DNA from: Pelomonas sp. Root1237
Lineage (GTDB): Bacteria > Pseudomonadota > Gammaproteobacteria > Burkholderiales > Burkholderiaceae_C
DNA length: 64,000 bases
Reading direction: 5' to 3'
Assembly (NCBI RefSeq): GCF_001425055.1
Contig: NZ_LMDK01000001.1
Location: 633,845-697,844, forward strand
The notes beneath the pieces are model-generated. The model worked only from the letters and a program-made list of their open reading frames with translations, made no database searches and had not been told where the DNA came from. This document shows, one piece after another, positions 17,777 through 26,247 of this stretch. Numbering within the stretch: position 1 is the first letter of the stretch; the number at the start of each line of letters is the position of its first letter. Made by a program: the position numbers and the translations under genes.

Positions 17777-18973
17777 ATGACTGAATTTGTCGTTTTTCTA
17801 GCAGTCTTGCTGGTTGTGAATGTGCTGGTGTCGCGCCGCGTCATCGCGACGGGGCGGCGGATACACCTGCCGGTGGGCATGCTGCTGGTGGCGATCTGGC
17901 TGTTCCCGTTGGGAGGCGCCTTCATCGCCTTCCTGTCCACACCATGGCGTCGTGTCGTGGACAAGGTCGTCGCGGACGCGGGCTATCGCGATCGCAGCAA
18001 CGGGCAGGGTCCGGCGCCCGAGGAATTGGCTCACGCGGCGGGGGGTGCGAGTTTTTCAGTCATGGACCATTTGCAATGGGGCCACGAACTGCCGGTGCTG
18101 GACTGGCGCGCCCTGAACCGCTGGGCAGCGGGCGACGAGACCAGCCATGCAAGTGACGAGCAGCGCATCGCTGCGCTTGAGGCCGGGCGCCGGGCCTGGC
18201 TGCTGCACCTGGGCGAGGCGCTGGGGCCGCAGATGGGCCTGCTGGAGACGGAGGAGGCCATGGTGCTGTCGCCGTTGAACGAGCGCGAGGAGCGCGCCAC
18301 CGCCGCCTATGTACATACGGCCCGCAGACGCATCGAGCGGCTGCTGGGGCCGCTTGCGAGCTTCCCTGCGGGCCAGCGCAGCCTTGTTCTGGTGCTCAAC
18401 AGCGAGGACGACTACTACCGCTATGTTTCGCTTTACTACCCGGACGGCGAGTTTGCCGTTTCAGGGGGCATGTTCATAGATGCCGGCTGTCCGCACTTCG
18501 TCGTGGTGCGTGCCCATCTCGGCGCTATCGAGCCCGTCATTGCGCACGAGCTGACGCACAGCGCGTTGGCTCACCTGAGGCTGCCGCGCTGGCTGGACGA
18601 GGGCATCGCCGTCAACAGCGAACGCCGTGTGGCCGGTGCGCAGCCCTCGCTGCACACGGCGCCGGAATTGCACGCCCTACTGCGCGACCACTGGAATGCG
18701 GCCAAGGTGCAGCGGCTGTGGTCGGGCGAATCCTTCCTGCGCGCCGACGACGACACGCTGCTGTCCTATGAGCTGGCGCGCATCCTGGTGGAGCAGATGT
18801 CGCGGGACTGGGACGGCTTTGCTGCTTTCGTGCGCGCGGCCGCTCACGCGACCGACGCAGGTGGCAGCGCGGCGCGTGACGCGCTCGGGCTGGACCTGGG
18901 CGCCTGCGCGGCGGCGCTGGTGGAAGCGTCATCAGCCGAGGGCTGGTCGCCGCAACCGGCGCTCTGGCGCTGA
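17777..18973 (+). CDS. membrane-anchored HExxH metallopeptidase-like protein
   Basis: The protein is 398 aa from the ATG at 17777. Two N-terminal hydrophobic segments (about residues 1-18 and 30-52) anchor it. The soluble part contains PVIAHELTHSALAHLRLPRWLDEGIA, a gluzincin-type HExxH motif followed by a downstream Glu in WLDEG, as in the peptidase MA-like family. The earlier in-frame GTG/ATG region adds only a basic, low-complexity head, so I prefer this start, although its ribosome-binding site is weak. It stands alone between the divergent SGNH gene and the convergent TolA-like gene. The substrate is unknown. Confidence 0.75.
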   Translation: MTEFVVFLAVLLVVNVLVSRRVIATGRRIHLPVGMLLVAIWLFPLGGAFIAFLSTPWRRVVDKVVADAGYRDRSNGQGPAPEELAHAAGGASFSVMDHLQWGHELPVLDWRALNRWAAGDETSHASDEQRIAALEAGRRAWLLHLGEALGPQMGLLETEEAMVLSPLNEREERATAAYVHTARRRIERLLGPLASFPAGQRSLVLVLNSEDDYYRYVSLYYPDGEFAVSGGMFIDAGCPHFVVVRAHLGAIEPVIAHELTHSALAHLRLPRWLDEGIAVNSERRVAGAQPSLHTAPELHALLRDHWNAAKVQRLWSGESFLRADDDTLLSYELARILVEQMSRDWDGFAAFVRAAAHATDAGGSAARDALGLDLGACAAALVEASSAEGWSPQPALWR

Positions 18974-19007
18974 GTGACGCCGGCAGACGGCTGCTCCTGG
19001 CGGGCGA

Positions 19008-20528
19008 TCAGTACAGCCGGATCGCCGAATCGAAATGCCAGGTACGGCGGATCTCGATGACGTCGTACTCGCGCGCCAGCGCCGGCGTGAAGGCCGGGTA
19101 GTTGGCCTGGCTCTCAATGACGCGGCGGATGGCCTCGTCCAGCGCCGGCACGCCGCTGGAGCGGTAGAAGCTGACCGACTCCACCGTGCCGTCGGCGCGA
19201 ATGGCAACCGTCACGAGCGGGTCGGTGTAGGGTTGCTTGATCGCGTCGCGGACGAGGTCGAAGGTCTGGTTGAACTGGATCTTGCGCGCCCAGGCCTCGG
19301 CGTAGAGCACCATCTCGGCGTTGGCATCGGTGCGGCCGAAGAGGCGGCCGCGGCGGGCGCTGCTCCAGGACGAGGGCAGGTTGGAGGGGGCCTGGCGTGC
19401 AGCATCCCGTTGGGCATCACGCTTGGCGGCTTCCTCGTTGAGCTGCTGGCCGATGGCGCGCAGCCGGGCTTCGCGCTGCTCCTCGGCGGCCTTGGCCTCG
19501 GCCAGCTTGGCGGCCGCGGCGCGGGCGGCTTCCTGGCGAGCCGCCTCTTGGCGCCCGGCTTCCTGTCGTGCGGCCTCCTGCCTGGCGGACTCGGCGGCCT
19601 GACGGGCGGCTTCGGTGCGTGCTGCCTCCTGGCGAGCCGTTTCCTGGCGCGCGGCCTCTTGCCGGGTTGCTTCCGCGCGCGCGGCCTCGGCGCGGGCGGT
19701 CTCCTGCCGAGCCGCGTCCTGTTGCGCCGCGAGTCGGCGTTCGGCCTCCAGCCGTGCCGCTTCCTGCTTCGCGGCGGCCTGGCGCTGGGCTTCCTGGCGT
19801 TCGGCTTCCAGCCGCGCCGCCTCGGCACGGGCCGCTGCCTCTTGACGTGCAGCCTCCTTGCGAGCGGCCTCCTGTCGGGTCGCCTCCTGTTTCGCAGCCT
19901 CCAGTCGTTCCGCTTCGGCCAGTTTTTCCGTCTGCTGCTGGGCTTGCTGTTGGGTGTCGCGCCTGGCGCGGTCGAGCTGGGCCATTTCGGCGGCGCGCTC
20001 GCGGGCCTCGCGATCCAGTGCGGCGCGTGTGCTGTCGTCGCGCGTCAGCGTGGTCAGGGCGCTGGAGGCGGCCGAGAGGGCCGCGATGACGGGGGCGGAG
20101 GCCGGGGGTTGAGGCGGCACCGTCCAGGTCGTTTCGCTGGGCCGCTCCACGGCGATGACGGCCGGGGCGGGGAGGGGTGGCGGTGCCTCATCGGCCGCCG
20201 GGGCGCGTGGCGCCGGCACAGCCGAGGTTTCGGACGGCGCAAGCGGTTCGGCGGGCAGGGGCGATGGCTCAGCGGCAGGCGCTGGCGGCGGGGTGACCAG
20301 CACGACGCGCAGGTCGGGCACCTCGGCGCGGCGGGCCTGCCAGGGCAAGCTCAGGCCGGGCAGGCCCAGGCCTTCACCGCCAAAGGTCAGGCTCAGCAGC
20401 AGCCCATGGGCCACCAGAGAGATCAGCAGGGCCCGCGCCGGGCCGTGGCGCGATCTCCGCGGCCAGGAGGGGGCGGTTTCAGCGGCGAGCGCCTGCGCGA
20501 GGCTGGGGCCTGAAGACCAGCGGCTCAA
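19008..20528 (-). CDS. TolA/TonB-like energy transducer with long Ala-Arg-Gln-Glu repeat
   Basis: This 506-aa protein has TolA/TonB architecture. It has a single N-terminal membrane helix (ALLISLVAHGLLLSLTF), a proline-rich segment, a long helical domain built of variations on ARQEA (residues about 170-370), and a C-terminal TonB_C-type domain with PLVTVAIRADGTVESVSFYRSSGVPALDEAIRRVI. TolA spans the periplasm and links TolQR to Pal and TolB. No tolQ, tolR, tolB or pal gene is nearby, so this is either a displaced tolA or a paralogue. The start is a TTG with GGGG just upstream; no ATG is available before the membrane segment. The repeat DNA is prone to slippage, so its length may vary between strains. 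Confidence 0.82.
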   Translation of the reverse strand: MSRWSSGPSLAQALAAETAPSWPRRSRHGPARALLISLVAHGLLLSLTFGGEGLGLPGLSLPWQARRAEVPDLRVVLVTPPPAPAAEPSPLPAEPLAPSETSAVPAPRAPAADEAPPPLPAPAVIAVERPSETTWTVPPQPPASAPVIAALSAASSALTTLTRDDSTRAALDREARERAAEMAQLDRARRDTQQQAQQQTEKLAEAERLEAAKQEATRQEAARKEAARQEAAARAEAARLEAERQEAQRQAAAKQEAARLEAERRLAAQQDAARQETARAEAARAEATRQEAARQETARQEAARTEAARQAAESARQEAARQEAGRQEAARQEAARAAAAKLAEAKAAEEQREARLRAIGQQLNEEAAKRDAQRDAARQAPSNLPSSWSSARRGRLFGRTDANAEMVLYAEAWARKIQFNQTFDLVRDAIKQPYTDPLVTVAIRADGTVESVSFYRSSGVPALDEAIRRVIESQANYPAFTPALAREYDVIEIRRTWHFDSAIRLY

Positions 20529-20781
20529 GCCGGCCCCACCAGGCGGGGGCGATTCAGCTCGGGATGATCCTGGCAGCGCATGCGCCCATTGTCGTCAGAC
20601 GTGCGGGCCGATCAGCACCGGGTTGCCATCAGGGGCGCCCGGCCCCGCGGATGCGGGGGGCGTGCTGGACCGGCACGACGCGCGCCAACCGCGGAATTAG
20701 GGAAGGGTTGATGCGGGGGCGTGTCGCTATCGGCGTCGCAATAACGTCTGTTCCACAAGCCTGACATTTTTCGGAGATTCC

Positions 20782-21042
20782 ATGATGGCCTCCCTGCCCG
20801 ATCCCCGCCGCCTGCTGACCCTGGATGCGCTGTTCGCGCGCCGACGTCCGGCGCGGGCGGAGCGCGAAGAGCCGCAGTTGACGCGCATGCCCGAAGACGC
20901 CGACGTGCTGATGATGCAGGAGATGGCCAGCACCCAGATGGGCCGACTGGCGGCAGAGGTGGCGCTTCAGGAGGGCAGCCGCCGCCAGTACGCCGCGCGC
21001 GAAGAGAGCGAAGTCATGGAGGCGCGGCGCGAGCGGCGCTGA
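20782..21042 (+). CDS. small charged protein of unknown function
   Basis: This 86-aa frame has a clear GGAG ribosome-binding sequence before its first ATG (a second ATG follows directly). The product is rich in Arg and Glu (28 or so of 86 residues), with a Met-rich centre (DVLMMQEMASTQMGRL), and is probably helical. No signal peptide or family is recognised. It ends one base before the convergent D-2-hydroxyacid dehydrogenase gene. The 250 bp upstream contain no other gene. Confidence 0.55.
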   Translation: MMASLPDPRRLLTLDALFARRRPARAEREEPQLTRMPEDADVLMMQEMASTQMGRLAAEVALQEGSRRQYAAREESEVMEARRERR

Positions 21043-21043
21043 A

Positions 21044-21976
21044 TCAGATCGGCGTCAGCAACGCCTCGCCGCGCCGCCAGGCGTCGACGTTGGCGATGAA
21101 GTTCTCCACCGTGGCGCGGATGGACTGGGGCGACCAGCCGGCCACATGGGGCGTCAGGATGACGTTGTCCAGGCCCAGCAGCTCCTGCGGCGGGCGGGGC
21201 TCGCTTTCATAGACATCCAATGCCGCACCGGCGATCTGCCCAGCCCGCAGGGCCGCGGCCAGCGCCGCGGTGTCCACGCAGCTGCCTCGCGAGATGTTGA
21301 CGACATGGCCGCCGGCGCCCACGGCAGCCAGCACCTCGGCGTTGATGATGTGGTGCGTGCCTGCACCACCGGGTGTCGCGACGACGAGGTCGTCGGCCCA
21401 GGCAGCCAGGGCCATCACGCTGTCGAAATAGACCGCATCGCCAGCATCCTCCCGCGGGCGGCGGTTGTTGTAGCCAATGACCATGCCGAAAGCGGCGGCA
21501 CGCGTGGCGATCTTGCGGCCGATGCCGCCCAGGCCGATGACCCCCAGGCGCCTACCCTTGAAGTTGGGGAAGAGGGGCAGCGCGTCCCGCCAGACACCGG
21601 CGCGCAGCGCCACGCCCAGCTGGGGCAGTGCCCGCACGCTGGCCAGCAGCAAGGCCAGGGCGTGGTCGGCCACGCAGTCGTCATTGGTGCCGGCGCCGTT
21701 GCAGACGAGCACGCCGCGCGCCTTGGCGGCCGCCACGTCGAGGTTCTCGTAGCCGGCGCCCTGGGCGGCCAGCAGCTTGAGGTTGGGCAGCGCGGCGATC
21801 TCGTCGGCGGAGAAGCCGGTGCCGCCATTCGTCAGCACGAGGTCGATCTCGGCGGCGCGGGCCGCTATTGCCGCGGCCCGGCGGGTGGCGTCGGGGGCGT
21901 CGATGACGCGAAAGCGTTCCAGCAGCAGGACCTTGTGTTCGGCAGCGATCGGGACGAGCAGCAGCAAGGTTTCCAT
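21044..21976 (-). CDS. D-isomer-specific 2-hydroxyacid dehydrogenase
   Basis: This 310-aa NAD(P)-dependent enzyme reduces 2-oxoacids such as glyoxylate or hydroxypyruvate. The nucleotide site is GVIGLGGIGRKIA in the middle. Catalytic residues are visible as Arg in NISRGSCVD, Glu in ALDVYESEP and His in VILTPHVAGWS. I use the ATG at 21976 rather than the TTG two codons earlier. It is divergent from the M13 peptidase gene, with about 160 bp between starts that should hold both promoters. Confidence 0.9.
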   Translation of the reverse strand: METLLLLVPIAAEHKVLLLERFRVIDAPDATRRAAAIAARAAEIDLVLTNGGTGFSADEIAALPNLKLLAAQGAGYENLDVAAAKARGVLVCNGAGTNDDCVADHALALLLASVRALPQLGVALRAGVWRDALPLFPNFKGRRLGVIGLGGIGRKIATRAAAFGMVIGYNNRRPREDAGDAVYFDSVMALAAWADDLVVATPGGAGTHHIINAEVLAAVGAGGHVVNISRGSCVDTAALAAALRAGQIAGAALDVYESEPRPPQELLGLDNVILTPHVAGWSPQSIRATVENFIANVDAWRRGEALLTPI

Positions 21977-22138
21977 GGGCAAATTGCAGCAATCAGAAAG
22001 CGCCCATCATGGCCGAACCTATCTGCTTCTCCTCCCCCGCCGAATTCCGCGACGGGCTGGCCGCTCCCACAGGTCTGACGAATGGCTGCTGGCGCGCCCA
22101 GCGCCCACAATCGCCTCACTTCAAATTCCTCGCCCACC

Positions 22139-24196
22139 ATGAAACGACTGCTGCTCCCCGCCTTGCTGGCGGCGACATTGGCCCACGCGGCCGGCCCCAA
22201 TGCTGCAGAAGGACCGCTGGATGCCCTGCCCTACACGCCCAGCCTGGACGTGACGGCCATGGACCGCAGCGTCGACCCCTGCGACGACCTCTACCGCTAC
22301 GCCTGCGGCGCCTGGACCAAGACCAACCCCATTCCGGCCGACCAGTCGCGCTGGTCGGTCTACGCCAAGATGGCCAACGAGAACCAGCGCTACCTGTGGG
22401 GCGTGCTGAACAAGCTGGGCCAGCCGGGCGCCGAGCGCACCGCGGCCCAGGCCAAGCTGGGCGACTACTTCGCCGCCTGCATGGACGAGAGCGCCGTGCA
22501 GGCCGCCGGGCTCAAGGGCCTGCAGCCGACGCTGGACCGCATTGCCGCGCTGAAGGACAAGAAGGCCCTGCCGGCCCTGCTGGCCGAGTTGCAGCTGGCG
22601 GCCGGCAATGACCGCCTCTTCTTCGGCTTCAGCGCAGGCCAGGACTTCGCCGACGCGACGCGCCAGATCGCGTTCGCCTCGGCCGGCGGCCTGGGCCTGC
22701 CCGACCGCGACTACTACCTCAAGCGTGACGACAAGACGCTGAAGATCCGTACCGCCTACGAGGCCCATGTGGCCCGCATCTTCGAGCTGCTGGGCGACAC
22801 GCCCGAGGCCGCCAAGGCGGGGGCGCGCAGCGTGCTGGCCACCGAGACGGTGCTGGCCAAGGCGTCTCTGAGCAAGGTCGACAAGCGAGATCCCTACAAG
22901 ACCTTCCACGTCGTCGATGCGCGCGGCCTGAAGGCGCTGATGCCCGGCTTCGACTGGGCCAGCTACCAGGCCGCCCTGGGCACCGCGCCCTGGCACGCGC
23001 GCTACAACGTCACCGAGCCGACCTTCTTCAAGGCACTCGGCGCACGGCTCAACACCATGAGCCTGGCCGACCTCAAGACCTATCTGCGCTGGCAGCTGGC
23101 CAGCAGCCTCAGCCCCGCGCTGGACAACGGTTTCGTGCAGGCCAACTTCGACTTCTACGGCCAGACCCTGCACGGTACGCCCCAGCTGAAACCCCGCTGG
23201 AAGCGCTGCGTGCAGCTCGTCGACGTGCAGCTCGGCGAGGCGCTGGGCCAGGAATTCATCGCGCGCAACTTCACGCCCGACCTGAAGGCCGCGGCGGTGC
23301 AGATGACCGACGAGATCGAGGTGGCCATGGGCCGGTCCATCGACAGCCTGGCCTGGATGAGCGCCGAGACCAAGGCCCGCGCCCACGCCAAGCTCAAGGC
23401 CATCGTCAACAAGGTGGGCTACCCGGAGCGCTGGCGCGACTACTCGGCCTTTGCCGTGCAGCCTGGCGATTTCCTGGGCAACGTCATGCGCGGCAATGCC
23501 TTCGAAGCCAAGCGCCGCCTGGCCAAGATCGGCCAGCCGCTGGACCGCGGCGAGTGGGGCATGACGCCGCAGACGGTGAACGCGTATTACGACGCGCAGA
23601 TGAACGACATCAACTTCCCCGCCGGCGTGCTGCAGGCGCCGCTGTACGACGCAGCTCTCGACGAGGCACCCAACTACGGCAACACCGGCGGCACCATCGG
23701 CCACGAGCTGACCCACGGCTTCGACGACGAAGGCCGCCAGTTCGACGCCCAGGGCAACCTGAAGAACTGGTGGACCAAGAAGGACGGCAAGGAATTCGAG
23801 AAGCGCGCCGCCTGCGTGGCCGACCAGTACGCCACCTACACCGTCGTCGATGACATCAAGATCAACTCCAAGCTGACGCTGGGCGAAGACCTTGCCGACC
23901 TCGGCGGCCTGGTGCTGGCCTGGGAGGCCTGGAAGGTGCACATGACCGGCAAGACGCTGGAGAACCGCGACGGCCTGACGCCCGAGCAGCGCTTCTTCGT
24001 CGGCTTCGCGCAGTGGGACTGCGCCGATGCCCGCCCCGAAGCCCTGCGCGTGCAGGCCAAGGTCGACCCGCACTCGCCGGCGCGCTGGCGCATCAACGGC
24101 GTCGTCGTCAACATGCCGGAGTTCGAGAAGGCCTTTGCGTGCAAGCCGGGCGCCAAGCTGGTGAAGCCGGCGGGGCAGCATTGCAAGGTGTGGTGA
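22139..24196 (+). CDS. M13-family zinc metallopeptidase (neprilysin/PepO-like)
   Basis: This 685-aa enzyme starts with a signal peptide (MKRLLLPALLAATLAHAAG) and is probably periplasmic. The M13 N-terminal domain begins with SVDPCDDLYRYACGAW. The zinc site is GHELTHGFDDEGRQFD, with the third ligand Glu in GEDLADLGGL. The NAYYD segment and the C-terminal CKVW ending also match the family. Enzymes of this type cut oligopeptides. The start at 22139 gives the signal peptide; the longer upstream frame is not needed. Confidence 0.95.
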   Translation: MKRLLLPALLAATLAHAAGPNAAEGPLDALPYTPSLDVTAMDRSVDPCDDLYRYACGAWTKTNPIPADQSRWSVYAKMANENQRYLWGVLNKLGQPGAERTAAQAKLGDYFAACMDESAVQAAGLKGLQPTLDRIAALKDKKALPALLAELQLAAGNDRLFFGFSAGQDFADATRQIAFASAGGLGLPDRDYYLKRDDKTLKIRTAYEAHVARIFELLGDTPEAAKAGARSVLATETVLAKASLSKVDKRDPYKTFHVVDARGLKALMPGFDWASYQAALGTAPWHARYNVTEPTFFKALGARLNTMSLADLKTYLRWQLASSLSPALDNGFVQANFDFYGQTLHGTPQLKPRWKRCVQLVDVQLGEALGQEFIARNFTPDLKAAAVQMTDEIEVAMGRSIDSLAWMSAETKARAHAKLKAIVNKVGYPERWRDYSAFAVQPGDFLGNVMRGNAFEAKRRLAKIGQPLDRGEWGMTPQTVNAYYDAQMNDINFPAGVLQAPLYDAALDEAPNYGNTGGTIGHELTHGFDDEGRQFDAQGNLKNWWTKKDGKEFEKRAACVADQYATYTVVDDIKINSKLTLGEDLADLGGLVLAWEAWKVHMTGKTLENRDGLTPEQRFFVGFAQWDCADARPEALRVQAKVDPHSPARWRINGVVVNMPEFEKAFACKPGAKLVKPAGQHCKVW

Positions 24197-24213
24197 TCTA
24201 CACGGGCTGAGGG

Positions 24214-24243
24214 CGCTGCTCATTGCCGCCGCGATGAGCAGCG
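24214..24243 (+). terminator. possible terminator hairpin after the M13 peptidase gene
   Basis: A perfect 10-bp inverted repeat, CGCTGCTCAT with ATGAGCAGCG (24214-24223 with 24234-24243), lies 17 bp after the stop codon. There is no clear run of T after it, so it is either a weak intrinsic terminator or a 3'-end stabilising hairpin. Confidence 0.4.
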
Positions 24244-24372
24244 GCGTTGTCGGCAGCGGCCACTGACCGTGAAGGTAGCATTGCGCACGCAGGATGCGCC
24301 CATTTCCCGGCGTGCCTGGCGCGGGTGCCTTGGTGAAAGCCGGGTGGCACCTCGATTGCCCGCCGGAGTTCC

Positions 24373-25947
24373 ATGACCGCTGCGCTGCATCCACCCTGCG
24401 ACCAGGCCGCCATCCGCCACGGCCCTCCGGCATCGCCCTGCTCGCCGGCCAGGCAGCGGTGGGTGCTGGCGACCGCAATCCTCGCGTCCGGCATGGCCTT
24501 CATCGACGGCACGGTCGTCAACGTGGCGCTGCCGGCAATCCAGAACGAGTTGCATGCCACGCTGCATCAGGTGCAATGGGTCGTGGAGTCGTATGCGCTG
24601 TTGCTGGCCGCGCTGCTCCTGCTTGGCGGCGCGCTGGGCGACCGCTACGGCCGCCGCCGCATCTTCCTGATGGGTGTGGCGATCTTCGGCGTGGCCTCGG
24701 TGTTGTGCGCGCTCTCAAGCGGCGTGAACGCATTGATCGCGGCGCGCGCATTGCAGGGCGTGGGTGCAGCCTTGCTGGTGCCGGGGAGCCTGGCGCTGAT
24801 CAGTGCGGCCTTTCCCGAGCATGAACGGGGCCGGGCCATCGGCACGTGGGCCGGCTTCAGTGGCATCACGGCGGCCGTCGGGCCGGTGATCGGCGGCTGG
24901 CTGATCGACCATTACTCCTGGACTTGGGCCTTCATGGTGAATGCGCCGCTGGCCGCGCTGGTTGCGGCGATGGCGATGCTGCGAGTGCCGGAATCCCGCG
25001 ACCCGCAAGCCACGGGGCGGCTGGACTGGCCGGGGGCGGCGCTCGTCACGGTGGGCCTGGGTGGCATCGTGTTCGCCTTCATCGAAGGGCCAGCCCGCCA
25101 GTGGGATTCGCCCGCCGTGATCGCCGCCCTCGTGATCGGCGTCGTCGCGATCGTGGCCTTCGCGTGGGTGGAGCAACGTACACCGCGGCCCATGCTGCCG
25201 CTGCAATTCTTTCGCGACCCCGTTTTTGCCGGCGCCAATGTGCTGACCTTGCTGGTCTACGCAGCCCTCGGCGGTGGCCTCTTCTTCGTGCCGCTGGCGC
25301 TGATCCAGGTCCATGGCCTGTCGGTCGCCGCCGCCGGAGCGGCGCTGCTGCCCTTCATCCTGATCATGTTTGTGCTGTCGCGCTGGGCCGGCGGCCTGGC
25401 CGATCGGGTCGGGCCGCGCACACCGCTGGCCATCGGCCCCGTGATCGCGGGCGCTGGTTTCGCTGCGCTGGCGCTGCCTTCCATCGAAGCCAATTACTGG
25501 ACCGGGTTCCTGCCGGGCATCGTGGTGCTCGGCGTGGGCATGAGCGTGACGGTCGCGCCATTGACCACGGCCGTCATGAATGCGGCGGGCGCCGACGCGG
25601 CCGGTGTTGCGTCGGGCATCAACAACGCGGTGTCCCGTGCGGCCGGCGTGCTGGCCATCGCCGCGCTGGGGGCACTGATGGCCTGGGCATTCGGCGCTGC
25701 GCTTCGAGGCCTGCTCGACCACCACGGCGTGCCTGCTGCTGTGGCGTCGCTGGTGCTGGAGCAACAGAGCCGGCTCGCGGCCATCGAGCTGCCGCGGGAC
25801 ATCGACGCAGCCACCCGAGCCGCGGCCCAGAGCGCCATCCACGAGGCTTTCATCAGCGGATACCGGTGGGTGATGGGTGTGAGCGCCGCGCTGTGCGTAC
25901 TGGGCGCCGCGGTGGCCGCGGTGTTGATGCGCAAGGTTGAGCGTTAA
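24373..25947 (+). CDS. DHA2-family (EmrB/QacA-like) multidrug MFS transporter
   Basis: This 524-aa inner-membrane protein has about 14 predicted helices. The first helix holds MAFIDGTVVNVALPAI, the DHA2 motif D1 pattern. Motif A is GGALGDRYGRRRIF between helices 2 and 3, and motif C appears as GPVIGGWLIDHYSW in helix 5. Such proton-driven pumps export drugs or metabolites. No membrane-fusion partner gene is adjacent, so a tripartite EmrAB-type pump is not shown. CGGAG precedes the ATG. Confidence 0.92.
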   Translation: MTAALHPPCDQAAIRHGPPASPCSPARQRWVLATAILASGMAFIDGTVVNVALPAIQNELHATLHQVQWVVESYALLLAALLLLGGALGDRYGRRRIFLMGVAIFGVASVLCALSSGVNALIAARALQGVGAALLVPGSLALISAAFPEHERGRAIGTWAGFSGITAAVGPVIGGWLIDHYSWTWAFMVNAPLAALVAAMAMLRVPESRDPQATGRLDWPGAALVTVGLGGIVFAFIEGPARQWDSPAVIAALVIGVVAIVAFAWVEQRTPRPMLPLQFFRDPVFAGANVLTLLVYAALGGGLFFVPLALIQVHGLSVAAAGAALLPFILIMFVLSRWAGGLADRVGPRTPLAIGPVIAGAGFAALALPSIEANYWTGFLPGIVVLGVGMSVTVAPLTTAVMNAAGADAAGVASGINNAVSRAAGVLAIAALGALMAWAFGAALRGLLDHHGVPAAVASLVLEQQSRLAAIELPRDIDAATRAAAQSAIHEAFISGYRWVMGVSAALCVLGAAVAAVLMRKVER

Positions 25948-26121
25948 GACACGCGATGCGCACGGGCCGACTTGGGACGCCTGTGCCAGGACCGACAGCG
26001 ATTTGGAAGGACGCTTCCAGCCTAGTGCCGTCGCCCGCTTGGCAGCGAAAGCGGGCGTAACAGTCCGGCCAGCGCGCCTCCCATACGATCGGCCGGTCCC
26101 CCATCGGCAAAGGCCCAGCCC

Positions 26122-26247
26122 GTGCGACGCCTCGGCATCACGATCATCCTCACCCTTGCGGCCTCCACTCGTGCGGGTGCTCAGGAATGCGAGCGACTCT
26201 GCAACACGCAGGCCCAGCCTTTGCCCGCTCAGGACGGCAAGCCATGA
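26122..26247 (+). CDS. possible 41-aa secreted peptide with CxxxC, coupled to TAXI gene
   Basis: A GTG with AAAGG at suitable distance opens a 41-codon frame whose product has a signal peptide (RRLGITIILTLAASTRAGA) followed by a short mature part, QECERLCNTQAQPLPAQDGKP, with two cysteines spaced as CxxxC. Its stop overlaps the start of the TAXI-type gene as ATGA. The coupling and the clean signal peptide argue that it is real, though it is very short. No family is recognised. It could be a small periplasmic partner of the binding protein or merely a leader that couples translation. Confidence 0.5.
   Translation: MRRLGITIILTLAASTRAGAQECERLCNTQAQPLPAQDGKP

Noticed and set aside
19470-19970. 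Short near-identical DNA repeats that could suggest a CRISPR array.
   Set aside because: The units are contiguous, in frame and code for ARQEA pentads of a TolA-like protein. There are no unique spacers.
22121-24478. Long open frame opposite the M13 peptidase gene (about 785 codons, minus strand).
   Set aside because: It is the shadow of a well-supported peptidase gene, with no start signal or recognisable domain.
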